A DNA stretch of 16,382 bases from contig JAUXAJ010000087.1 of assembly GCA_030620005.1 (NCBI GenBank), positions 1-16,382 on the forward strand, in the 5' to 3' direction. The stretch comes from Promethearchaeota archaeon. GTDB taxonomy: Archaea > Asgardarchaeota > Lokiarchaeia > Sigynarchaeales > SOKP01. Position numbers and translations under genes: made by a program. This document shows positions 7,374 to 14,425 of this stretch, piece by piece (within the stretch, counting starts at the first letter, position 1; each line of letters opens with the position of its first letter). The notes beneath the pieces are model-generated. The model worked only from the letters and a program-made list of their open reading frames with translations. It searched no databases and was not told the DNA's origin.

Positions 7374-7383
7374 AAAATATATC
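7374..7383 (+). promoter_or_regulatory. TATA-like box of the M55 peptidase gene
   Basis: AAAATATATC is centred about 54 bases before the ATG at 7433. Transcription would start near 7405, leaving a leader of about 28 bases that carries the SD AGGAAG (7421-7426). Confidence 0.35.
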
Positions 7384-7432
7384 ATGTTTGTATTTTTAAA
7401 ATAAATTGTATCTAAAATTAAGGAAGAATGTT

Positions 7433-8263
7433 ATGAAAGTATATATATCTGCCGATATGGAAGGCGCCACTGGTGTCACTGGTATAGACGATATTTCGTC
7501 CGGAAGACCTTCTTATGAACGATTTAGAAAATTTTTAACAAAAGATGTTAACGCCGCAATTGAAGGTGCTATAGGGGGAGGTGCCACTACTATTGTTGTT
7601 AATGAAGCACATGGACCGATGAGGAATATCTTACTGGAAGAGTTGAATCCTAAAGCAAAGATGATCTCAGGTAATACAAAACCTTTAGGAATGATGGAAG
7701 GAATTAACGAATCTTTTGATGCTGCTTTTTTCATTGGATATCATGCTAGAGCTGGAACACAAGCAGCTGTAATTAACCATACTATAAGCTTGAACGTTAG
7801 CGACTTTAGAATAAACGATAGAAGTATTGGGGAACTTGGAATGAACGCCTATACAGCCGGATATTTTAAGGTACCGGTCGTTCTTGTAACGGGTGACGAT
7901 AAAGCTTGTATAGAAGGGAGAGAACTTATAAAAAACATTGAAACGGTTATTGTCAAGGAAGGAATCGACCAACTAACTGCAAAATGTCTACCCCCAGCTA
8001 CTACTTTCCAGATGATAAAAGAATCGGCTAAAAAAGCTTTAGAAAACCTTTCTTCTCATAAATCGATAAAATGTGAAGCGCCAGCAAATGTGGAAATTGA
8101 TTTTCTCATAACGCTGATGGCGGCAACTGCGTCAATAATTCCAATCGTAAAAAGAAAAGGACCAAAAACTGTTGCGTTCAAAATGGACGATTATTTAGAT
8201 GCTATGAAAATGAGCAGGGCAGTAATTAGACTTAGTCGCATGAATCAGGTCATTACTCTTTAA
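7433..8263 (+). CDS. dppA: M55 family D-aminopeptidase (DppA-like)
   Basis: 276 residues from ATG 7433, six bases after the SD AGGAAG; the longer TTG start at 7406 is rejected because the family begins MKVYISADMEG. The zinc ligands fall almost exactly at the Bacillus subtilis DppA positions: Asp8 and Glu10 (SADMEG), His60 (NEAHGPM), His104 (GYHARAGT) and a Glu at 134 (SIGELGMNA). The residue matching the proposed nucleophile of B. subtilis DppA (Cys115) appears to be Asn115 here (AVINHT), so the mechanism may differ. The enzyme forms a ring-shaped decamer in Bacillus and removes N-terminal D-amino acids such as D-Ala from short peptides. No transporter or dipeptide epimerase gene is next to it. 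It is divergent to a DD-peptidase-like hydrolase, which fits use of D-amino-acid peptides. Confidence 0.9.
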   Translation: MKVYISADMEGATGVTGIDDISSGRPSYERFRKFLTKDVNAAIEGAIGGGATTIVVNEAHGPMRNILLEELNPKAKMISGNTKPLGMMEGINESFDAAFFIGYHARAGTQAAVINHTISLNVSDFRINDRSIGELGMNAYTAGYFKVPVVLVTGDDKACIEGRELIKNIETVIVKEGIDQLTAKCLPPATTFQMIKESAKKALENLSSHKSIKCEAPANVEIDFLITLMAATASIIPIVKRKGPKTVAFKMDDYLDAMKMSRAVIRLSRMNQVITL

Positions 8264-8316
8264 ATATACACGTGAATATAATTTCGGAAAATCAATTAGT
8301 CTTAGAAGTTATTTTC

Positions 8317-8325
8317 TTTTTTTTT
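8317..8325 (+). terminator. Oligo-T terminator of the M55 gene
   Basis: A T9 run, preceded by TTTTC, lies about 54 bases after the M55 stop in the gap to the converging gene. It fits an archaeal oligo-T stop. Confidence 0.45.
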
Positions 8326-8372
8326 ATTCCAAAAAACTATGAAAAAAATGATAATTAATACATTAATTCATG

Positions 8373-9089
8373 CTATTTTTTTAGTGCTTCTAAAGCAACT
8401 TTAGTTGAAACTATTGCTTCTTCCACATCAACTTGACCTAAGATTACAAAACAGATATTATGCTTAGAAATATATTCAAATGCTTTTTTTGGCCCAACTT
8501 TTCCTGCAGCTAAAGTTTTCATTCCGAAAAAATACTTATCCTTATTATCATCAACCAATTCTTCTAATTGTTTCTTATTTCCCATCAAGAAACCTCTTGC
8601 GTTAATTGGAACTAAAAAGCAATTTAAATCCTTGACATTTTCTAAAGCAAATTCTAAAGTAGGAACAGGATTATGCACAGCAATTCCTGGAATTACATCT
8701 CTAGAAGAGATATCATCCAATAATTTCAGAAACTTATTGTCCTTTTTATCTGAAACGCTAGCATGTATGAAAATTATTTTTGCTCCAACATCTATAGTGT
8801 CTTCAAGCATGGGATCTGGTCCGGGAAAGCTACTACCCACATAGACGTAGTCACCGTGCGTTTCAATCATAATTTTAGCAGCTTCGCCAATTTTTCCCAA
8901 AGGGACTCCGTGAAAACCCCTTGCTCCAGCTTCATAGCTAGCTTCTAAAATTTCAAGCATTGCGTCCGCGTGATTTAAAAATTTCTTGCGGTAAATTCGG
9001 GCGTTTTTACCGAATTGAGGAGATCCAGCAAACGGACTTGAGCCAACCATTACAAGTGGAATGTCTATTCCATTTATTTTACAAAACAT
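8373..9089 (-). CDS. Conserved TIM-barrel-like protein of unknown function
   Basis: 238 residues from ATG 9089. The pattern of alternating short hydrophobic strands and amphipathic helices suggests an (alpha/beta)8 barrel: PLVMVGSSPF, ASYEAGARGFHG, YVYVGSS, GAKIIFIHAS, VIPGIAVHNP, CFLVPINARG, YFFGMKTLAAGKV, CFVILGQV. The closing K-T-L-A-A-G segment and ILGQVDVEEA resemble the end of aldo/keto-reductase-like barrels, but I see no classic catalytic Tyr/Lys/His set and cannot name the reaction. There is no signal peptide. It sits 102 bases downstream of an S9 peptidase on the same strand, but a T12 run and its own TATA-like box separate the two, so it is probably transcribed alone. Confidence 0.7.
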   Translation of the reverse strand: MFCKINGIDIPLVMVGSSPFAGSPQFGKNARIYRKKFLNHADAMLEILEASYEAGARGFHGVPLGKIGEAAKIMIETHGDYVYVGSSFPGPDPMLEDTIDVGAKIIFIHASVSDKKDNKFLKLLDDISSRDVIPGIAVHNPVPTLEFALENVKDLNCFLVPINARGFLMGNKKQLEELVDDNKDKYFFGMKTLAAGKVGPKKAFEYISKHNICFVILGQVDVEEAIVSTKVALEALKK

Positions 9090-9107
9090 TTAATCTACGC
9101 CTTTTGT

Positions 9108-9116
9108 ATTTAAATT
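9108..9116 (-). promoter_or_regulatory. TATA-like box giving a leaderless TIM-barrel gene
   Basis: The minus strand reads TTTAAATAC, centred about 23 bases before the ATG at 9089. Transcription would start at or next to the ATG, and there is no SD in front of it. Confidence 0.4.
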
Positions 9117-9128
9117 CCATTTACAATT

Positions 9129-9140
9129 AAAAAAAAAAAA
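9129..9140 (-). terminator. Oligo-T terminator of the first S9 gene
   Basis: Twelve A residues on the plus strand form a T12 run on the minus strand, about 50 bases after the S9 stop codon. Confidence 0.45.
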
Positions 9141-9191
9141 GTAATTATTAATCCCATTTATAGTTTTAAAAGAATAATGTTATTATTACTT

Positions 9192-10985
9192 TTACATCAA
9201 ATGTTTTTTTAAGTATTCCATCATCTTAGTGAGAGTTGGCACACTTTCGTCCCAATTTAATAGTGCAGAAATGTGCCCTGCTTTTTCTTCCAAAACAAAC
9301 TCGTGAGGATGATTCATTTCTTTTAGTTTTGCTACGAATTTTTCAATTGGTTGTATTGGACATCTTGAATCTGCCTTTCCTGCCATTATCATTACGGGTG
9401 CTTTAATGTTTGAGACGTGTGTTATTGGCGATCGATCAATATACAAATCTTTCTTCTTTCTTGGCGTACCTCCTAATAGCGTTTGTTCAAAAAGCTTGAA
9501 ATAAAAATCAGATAAATCATACATTTCTAACCAATCAACAACCGGCACTAAAGACACTCCTACAACAAAAACATCGGGTTTTTTAGTAAGCGCCATTAGA
9601 GTCATGTAACCTCCATAGCTTCCTCCCATTATACCAATTTTTGAACCATCTATTTCTGATTGTTTTTTCAGCCATTCTACACCATGGACTACATCTTCTA
9701 AATCCCCGCCGCCAGGATCACCAATGTCAATATTTTGAAACTCCGAACCATAACCTGTCGACCCTCTAAAATTTGGACCTAATGCTGCAAAACCGCTTTG
9801 GGATAGCGGCTGCATAAAAGCGCCGTCGAACCAGCCATCGTTTACTTGACCCCAAGGACCTCCGTGAGCAAATATTACTGCAGGAGAATTCTTTTTTTCC
9901 CCTACAGCAGGCATGTACCACGCGTGAATATCTTTTCCATCAAATGACTTATACCATATGGATTGAGGTGTTTCGAGAAGATTAATGTCAACATTGAAAT
10001 CTCTGGGTGTGAGGGGGTTAACAGATTGAGATCCTATTTCATGGAGATATATTCCTGGAGGAGATCTCATGGAAGAATGCAATGCTATAATTTTTTTTCC
10101 ATCTTTACTGATCTTTAGATATTGTAAAGTACCTTCTGGAAATGGTAATGAAGGTCCTTTTTCGCCTTCAATAGGATGGCTATATATGGTACTTCTACTA
10201 TGCTTGCTTACAATATAATATACAATATCACCTTTAGCGTTCCATACGGCGTAATCTGCTGGAACGCCTTCTGCTTCTTCAAGATTTAGCACAATTCTTT
10301 CGTCTCCTTGGAATTCTTGAATAACTGCACGTCCCCAACCCGTTGCTTCACTCATTAAAGCTATTTTTTTATCGTCAGGAGACCATGAAGGTAATCCATC
10401 CCTGGATTTATCGCTAATGCTATATGTGATTGAATCTGAAGGGTCATCTCTATTAAAAATCGTAACTTCCGTGTTTGTCATGGTTTTCATGTTTGTACAA
10501 GCTATCCACTTTCCATCATGAGAATATTTGACATCCATTATAGGCGGGGTTGGCTCTTTCAGCACGAAGCTTTCTTCAGTTTCCAAGTTTACAGTTTCCA
10601 AGCCAGCACCTTTCATTGAAGCAAAACTACGCGTGACTTCTTTCCCATTGGGGTGCCAACCTACTCCCAACGTTCTATAAGGAGTCTTTGTAACTAGTTT
10701 ACCTTCTCCTCCTTCAACAGGAAGCAAGAACAATTGAAAGATTTCATTCCCGTCCTTGTCTTGATAATATACGATTTTATCAGCTTTTGGGGAGATGGTT
10801 GCCATCAGTACAGGTTCTTTCCCCTTAGTGATCTGTTTAGCGTTAGAAGTTAAATCGGTTGGAATTGTATATAATTGTGGAATCCCTGTTGCGTTAGAAG
10901 AATATAAAATAAGTTTACAATTCTCATCTGAGTCATAATTCATGATGATTGGAAGTTTTATTAAATCCTCAACTGAAATCGGAAT
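9192..10985 (-). CDS. S9 family serine peptidase (acylaminoacyl-peptidase-like), copy 1
   Basis: The first ATG (10943) gives 583 residues. Homology with copy 2 starts earlier: the in-frame stretch before the ATG reads IPISVEDLIKLPII, and copy 2 has IPITIEEIIKIPII at the same place. The only shared initiation site is ATT at 10985, seven bases after GGTGG, giving 597 residues. The N-terminal two thirds is a beta-propeller (repeats such as WHPNGKEVTRS and LPSWSPDDKKIA). The C-terminal alpha/beta-hydrolase domain has the oxyanion HGGPWGQ, nucleophile GGSYGGY (Ser442), AGKADSRCPI (Asp525) and KAGH (His557), in ATG numbering. It releases acylated or free N-terminal residues, or di- and tripeptides, from oligopeptides; cytosolic, no signal peptide. 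It follows the toxin-antitoxin pair and copy 2 on the same strand. Confidence 0.88.
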   Translation of the reverse strand: MPISVEDLIKLPIIMNYDSDENCKLILYSSNATGIPQLYTIPTDLTSNAKQITKGKEPVLMATISPKADKIVYYQDKDGNEIFQLFLLPVEGGEGKLVTKTPYRTLGVGWHPNGKEVTRSFASMKGAGLETVNLETEESFVLKEPTPPIMDVKYSHDGKWIACTNMKTMTNTEVTIFNRDDPSDSITYSISDKSRDGLPSWSPDDKKIALMSEATGWGRAVIQEFQGDERIVLNLEEAEGVPADYAVWNAKGDIVYYIVSKHSRSTIYSHPIEGEKGPSLPFPEGTLQYLKISKDGKKIIALHSSMRSPPGIYLHEIGSQSVNPLTPRDFNVDINLLETPQSIWYKSFDGKDIHAWYMPAVGEKKNSPAVIFAHGGPWGQVNDGWFDGAFMQPLSQSGFAALGPNFRGSTGYGSEFQNIDIGDPGGGDLEDVVHGVEWLKKQSEIDGSKIGIMGGSYGGYMTLMALTKKPDVFVVGVSLVPVVDWLEMYDLSDFYFKLFEQTLLGGTPRKKKDLYIDRSPITHVSNIKAPVMIMAGKADSRCPIQPIEKFVAKLKEMNHPHEFVLEEKAGHISALLNWDESVPTLTKMMEYLKKHLM

Positions 10986-11334
10986 TTTTTTTCCACCTTT
11001 AAATTTTAATTAAATGGTTTAAATTTGATTTAAATTTGTAATGAATATTATTATATTAATTCCATATTTAAAATTTTCCTTATTCCCTCCTTTTTCCCGC
11101 AAACTACAATAATTATGCAAAAGAACAAACGCACAAAGAAGATATGAAAACACAAAAAACATTAGAAACAAAAGCTGCGACGTGATGCTTTGTTCCACTG
11201 ATAGACGAACAAATTGTATACAAATTTTTACAATTTCATATTTGATACAGGAGCCCATATGTCTATTACAGCAGAATATATTTTAGAGTATTTAGAAATT
11301 AAATCAACCAACGAAGGTTATTAATATAAAATAT
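10986..11334. other. Gene-poor gap between S9 copy 1 and the toxin gene
   Basis: About 350 bases. The minus strand shows only a poor hydrophobic reading frame with no SD. The plus strand has one tiny ORF with a good SD (11259-11324) and, before it, scattered short coding-like runs broken by stops, for example MKTQKTLETKAAT from 11143 then a stop. The promoter of S9 copy 1 must lie here, but no single TATA box stands out. The region looks like worn-down former coding sequence. Confidence 0.4.
11259..11324 (+). pseudogene. 21-codon ORF, possible N-terminal remnant of a cupin (DUF985-like) gene
   Basis: ATG 11259 has AGGAG (11249-11253) five bases ahead. The product, MSITAEYILEYLEIKSTNEGY, then stops at TAA 11322. 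The pattern I-T-A-E-x-I-(L/I)-E-x-L-x-(I/L)-K...EGGY resembles the beginning of cupin-like DUF985 proteins, in which 'HPEGGY' follows the first helix. No rest of such a gene follows: AT-rich sequence and the converging toxin gene come next. It is most likely a truncated relic. A real small peptide cannot be excluded because the SD is intact. Confidence 0.3.
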
Positions 11335-11667
11335 TTAAGATTTAATAATTTCGATTATCTTTTTAATTACTTCATCGATTTTTTTTTGTTTTATTTTTCC
11401 AACTTTGTAGAGAATGATGTGATTATCTGCCGTGAAAATTCGATTAGGCCTTAAGTTACTCTTTTTCTTCAAGGAACCACTTTGGAAATCATTATCATTT
11501 AAAGCAAGAGAATATTTATCTGAAATATTGTGGCTGGTAATCTGACATAAAATAAGATCATCGCCTACTAAATCAGCAATAACTAAAGCAGGCCTGCGTT
11601 TTGCTTGAGAAAGGTTAGAAAACGGAAAAGGAACTACGACTACATTTCCTTTTATAAATCTTCCCAA
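11335..11667 (-). CDS. MazF/PemK-family endoribonuclease toxin
   Basis: 110 residues from TTG 11667, which has GAGGA about ten bases upstream inside the antitoxin gene. It shows the family signature GNVVVVPFPFSNLSQAKRRPALVI (about 7-30), with Arg25 before Pro26 and the ICQITS strand (Thr44-Ser45); these match the catalytic Arg and Thr/Ser of MazF RNases. The C-terminus is NRIFTADNHIILYKVGKI followed by a Lys/Ile-rich helix. It cleaves mRNA when not bound by its antitoxin. Its start overlaps the 3' end of the antitoxin gene by 16 bases, so the two are translationally coupled, as is usual for type II pairs. Length is normal. Its position between two S9 paralogs on the same strand suggests insertion into, or mobilisation with, that duplicated region. 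Confidence 0.88.
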   Translation of the reverse strand: MGRFIKGNVVVVPFPFSNLSQAKRRPALVIADLVGDDLILCQITSHNISDKYSLALNDNDFQSGSLKKKSNLRPNRIFTADNHIILYKVGKIKQKKIDEVIKKIIEIIKS

Positions 11668-11837
11668 GCTTTATCTTCCTCTGGTCGAAGCCAATCTTTT
11701 TTTAAACTTGATTCGCTCATTATCGCAGTTTCAATGCCTTGTTTAATCAATTTTCCCTTGAGATAATTAATATAATCTAAAACTTCATCCATAAGCTTTT
11801 CAGGAAAAACATTTAATTCTGCAATAATCTGATCCAT
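11652..11837 (-). CDS. Antitoxin of the MazF/PemK pair (DUF2281-like)
   Basis: 61 residues from ATG 11837. In-frame TTG 11846 and GTG 11855 are alternatives; the TTG is six bases after AGGTG and has the better SD. The N-terminal half is a helical dimer or DNA-binding segment (MDQIIAELNVFPEKLMDEVLDYINYLKG). The C-terminal half, with ETAIMSESSLKKDW and an acidic end (RPEEDKAWEDL), is the flexible toxin-binding tail typical of this antitoxin type. It neutralises the RNase encoded just downstream and probably represses its own promoter. The last 16 bases are shared with the toxin's coding start. Confidence 0.82.
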   Translation of the reverse strand: MDQIIAELNVFPEKLMDEVLDYINYLKGKLIKQGIETAIMSESSLKKDWLRPEEDKAWEDL

Positions 11838-11855
11838 TTTTGACAAATTTAACAC

Positions 11856-12153
11856 CTAATATATTAAAGAAGATCAAAACTTTTAAATAAATCTGAACTT
11901 TAAATAATTTCCTATAACTCGCTTGAATTAGTATTACAATATATAAATGTATTTTAATAGAATGGTAATTGCTTGTTATTATCTCCAATTAATTTTTTCT
12001 TTTATTTAATTTTGAGAAAATGAGAATTTTTGTATTAATAAAAGACCTTTTATTATTAGAATGTTTAATGAAATGAATTTTTTGATTATAATTCAAGGAA
12101 GACTAATTCTATACTTCAATTAAAAAAAGAAGAAAAAACTGAGAGGATATTTT
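11856..12153. other. AT-rich gap ahead of the toxin-antitoxin operon
   Basis: About 300 bases between the end of S9 copy 2 and the antitoxin, both on the minus strand. It contains minus-strand TATA-like runs, for example TTTATTTAAAAG at 11879-11890 and ATTTATATATT around 11939-11949, either of which could drive the antitoxin operon. No coding sequence is supported. No clear T-run terminator for S9 copy 2 is seen close to its stop. Confidence 0.35.
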
Positions 12154-13956
12154 TTAATTAAGATTTTTTTTTAAATAATTTATTGTCTTTGTGAATATTG
12201 GAATACTTTCTTCCCAATTAAACATTGCTGAGATATGTCCTGCTTTTTCCAATAGAAAGAACTCGTGAGGATGATTAATTTCTTTAAGCTTCTCAATTAA
12301 GTTTTCTATTGGTTCAATAGGGCATCTAGAATCATTTTTCCCAGCCATAATCATTACAGGTGCTTTAATGTTTGAGATGTGAGTAATAGGACTTCTATCT
12401 ACGTATAATTGCTTGAGTTCTTTTCTAGGCTTGCCTCCAAATAACGCTGCTTCGAATTGTTGGAAAAAAGGATCAGATAGCTTGTACATCTGAAGCCAAT
12501 CGACAACTGGAACGCGTGAAACTCCCGTTTTAAAGACTTCAGGTTTCTTGGTCAATGCCATTAAAGTCATATATCCCCCGTAAGAACCACCCGTTATGCC
12601 AAGCTTATTTCCGTCAATTTCAAGTTTATCGGTCAACCATATTGCCCCATGGACCACATCTTCTAAATCCCCGCCTCCAGGATCGCCTATGTCTAAATTC
12701 TGGAATTCAACACCATATCCCGTAGATCCCCTAAAATTGGGAGCCAGAACTGCAAATCCATTCTGTGAAAGTGCTTGATCTAGCATGGCAAATAGCCAAC
12801 TATCAGAGACTTGCCCCCACGGACCTCCGTGAGCGTGGATAACGGCAGGATATGGCTGAGTTCCCGAAGCTGCAGGTAAATACCACGCGTGGATATCACG
12901 ACTATCATGAGATTTGTACCAAACCGATTGAGCTTTTTTTAATTCATTAACATCAATGTTAAAATCTCTCGGGGTAATATGTACAATGGATTCAGACCCT
13001 ATTTCATGAAGATAAATACCAAAAGGATCTTTCATTGATGAATGGCGAGCAATTAAAACTTTTCCATCTTTACTGAGTTTCGGTTTTTCCACTGTGCCTT
13101 CTGGAAATGGGAGTGCTTCCTCTTTTTTTGCATCTATTGGATGCGCATGTAAGGAGGATCTACCGTTTTTACTTACAACATAATACACCTTGACTCCCTT
13201 AGGATCCCAAACTGCTGTTCCCACATAGGGATTTGCATCTTCTTCTTCTTCTAACTCAAGCATTATCCTATCGTTGCCCTGAAATTCCTGGATAAAAATT
13301 CTACCCCTACCTGTAGCCTCGCTAAAAATTGCTAGCTTTTTATCGTCTGGAGACCACGATGGAACGCCATCCCTGCACCCTTCTTTAATGTTATAAGTAA
13401 TTGTATCGGAAGGATCTTCTCTATTCACGATTAAAATTTCCATATCCGTGAAGCTTTTAATGGATGTGCAAGCAATCCATTTACAATCGTGAGAATAGTG
13501 AATATCTATGAGCGGAGGAGTAGGTTCCTTTAACATGAAGCATTCGCCAGTTTTTATATTCAATGTTTCTATACCGAATCCCTTTTGACCAACAATAGAA
13601 CGACTGATTTCATTTCCATCAGGATGCCACGCTACTCCCATTGTTCTACATGGATCAACGGTTATTTGTTTAGCGTCTCCACCTTCCGTTGGAAGCAAAA
13701 ATAAGTGAGAAATTTCGTTTCCATCCTTGTCTAAAGGATAAGTAATTTCTTCGCCATTAGGAGATATATAACCTCCAAGGACGGATTCTTTTTCGTTTGT
13801 TATCTGTTTTGGCTTGGAACTTAAATCAGTAGGTAATAGATATAATTGAAGAAGTCCAGATGCGTTCGAAGAAAATAACACATTTTTACAATTCTCATCA
13901 CAATCAAAATCCCATATTATGGGAATTTTGATAATTTCTTCTATAGTTATTGGAAT
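12154..13956 (-). CDS. S9 family serine peptidase (acylaminoacyl-peptidase-like), copy 2
   Basis: The first standard start is GTG 13881 (575 residues), but it begins in the middle of a propeller strand and drops the segment IPITIEEIIKIPIIWDF and DENCKN that copy 1 also encodes. ATT at 13956, six bases after AGGTGA, restores a 600-residue protein almost equal in length to copy 1. Beta-propeller blades (WHPDGNEISRS, VPSWSPDDKKLA) precede the hydrolase domain with HGGPWGQ, GGSYGGY (Ser433), AGKNDSRCPI (Asp517) and KAGH (His549), in GTG numbering. The catalytic triad is intact, so both copies should be active peptidases. The two genes align from end to end and clearly arose by duplication; differences such as the DANPYVG stretch and the 340s region before HAHGGP suggest different substrate preference. 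Confidence 0.88.
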   Translation of the reverse strand: MPITIEEIIKIPIIWDFDCDENCKNVLFSSNASGLLQLYLLPTDLSSKPKQITNEKESVLGGYISPNGEEITYPLDKDGNEISHLFLLPTEGGDAKQITVDPCRTMGVAWHPDGNEISRSIVGQKGFGIETLNIKTGECFMLKEPTPPLIDIHYSHDCKWIACTSIKSFTDMEILIVNREDPSDTITYNIKEGCRDGVPSWSPDDKKLAIFSEATGRGRIFIQEFQGNDRIMLELEEEEDANPYVGTAVWDPKGVKVYYVVSKNGRSSLHAHPIDAKKEEALPFPEGTVEKPKLSKDGKVLIARHSSMKDPFGIYLHEIGSESIVHITPRDFNIDVNELKKAQSVWYKSHDSRDIHAWYLPAASGTQPYPAVIHAHGGPWGQVSDSWLFAMLDQALSQNGFAVLAPNFRGSTGYGVEFQNLDIGDPGGGDLEDVVHGAIWLTDKLEIDGNKLGITGGSYGGYMTLMALTKKPEVFKTGVSRVPVVDWLQMYKLSDPFFQQFEAALFGGKPRKELKQLYVDRSPITHISNIKAPVMIMAGKNDSRCPIEPIENLIEKLKEINHPHEFFLLEKAGHISAMFNWEESIPIFTKTINYLKKNLN

Positions 13957-13984
13957 TATAGTTCACCTATTTTTCTAATTAATT

Positions 13985-14000
13985 ATTAAGAATAGATTTT
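13985..14000 (+). repeat. 16-base direct repeat, left copy
   Basis: ATTAAGAATAGATTTT occurs here and again at 14583-14598. The pair brackets the S9-ferredoxin chimera and the GTPase remnant. It may mark an inserted or recombined block, or be chance in AT-rich DNA. Confidence 0.25.
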
Positions 14001-14034
14001 TTACTTTTAAATCTTTTTTTTTTAAAGTTGAACG

Positions 14035-14048
14035 ACTCATATATGAGT
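14035..14048. promoter_or_regulatory. 14-base perfect palindrome between divergent genes
   Basis: ACTCATATATGAGT is its own reverse complement and lies between the start of S9 copy 2 (minus) and the chimera gene (plus). A dimeric regulator could bind here, or it could be a weak hairpin. No second copy was noticed elsewhere in the window. Confidence 0.3.
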
Positions 14049-14153
14049 ACGAAATGGAATGGATATAAATGTTTTTTAAGTAATAGTCAATATAAATTTT
14101 TAAATAAAATGAGAAATGAAAATTAATAATTTGATTATAATGGTGAAACCAAC

Positions 14154-14393
14154 ATGAATTCAAAGGAAATAATGCCTGAAGAAGCATATGAGCGAGCTGA
14201 AAAATTTCTTCCGTGGAATGCGTATAAACTTACTTTTAGTACTCATATTCAACCTAATTGGATTGAAAACACCCCTACAAATGCTCTTTATTTAGAGGAA
14301 AGTAATCAATTGGAATTCATTGAAGATAAATGTATTGGCTGCTTGCTTTGCATAGATTCGTGTCCCCGTCATGCTATTGAAGAAAATAAGTAA
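14154..14393 (+). CDS. Small 4Fe-4S ferredoxin-motif protein with an S9-peptidase-like N-terminus
   Basis: 79 residues from ATG 14154, with GGTGA (14142-14146) seven bases upstream. The C-terminal third holds one 4Fe-4S binding motif, C60-IG-C63-LL-C66-IDS-C70-P, followed by RHAIEENK, the usual ferredoxin half-module. Residues 11-38 (AYERAEKFLPWN, then LTFSTHIQPNWIE) instead resemble the start of DPP4-type S9 peptidases, where 'YxRAExFLPWNxxxL...VxPxWI' precedes the propeller. The protein looks like the beginning of an S9 gene joined to the end of a ferredoxin gene. It could be a deletion scar with an intact reading frame or a true small electron carrier. One cluster motif alone can bind a cluster, but usual ferredoxins of this kind have two. 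It is divergent to S9 copy 2. Confidence 0.55.
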   Translation: MNSKEIMPEEAYERAEKFLPWNAYKLTFSTHIQPNWIENTPTNALYLEESNQLEFIEDKCIGCLLCIDSCPRHAIEENK

Positions 14394-14425
14394 CATACAA
14401 GTTTAAATACAAAATTTTAATTATT

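Noticed and set aside
7685..7972. 95-codon minus-strand frame inside the M55 gene
   Set aside because: Antisense shadow of a gene with all zinc ligands in place; no SD or family signal.
11019..11258. 79-codon hydrophobic reading frame on the minus strand just upstream of S9 copy 1
   Set aside because: No SD, odd composition (Cys, Phe and Asn scattered), and the tail is translated AT-rich spacer. It opposes the better-supported 11259 ORF and shows no family pattern.
11800..11988. 62-codon minus-strand frame upstream of the antitoxin
   Set aside because: Overlaps the antitoxin in another frame and consists mostly of AT-rich promoter sequence.
13975..14187. 70-codon frame on the minus strand between S9 copy 2 and the ferredoxin-like gene
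   Set aside because: Rich in Tyr, Ile and Lys from AT-rich spacer, no SD, and overlaps the start of the better-supported plus-strand gene.
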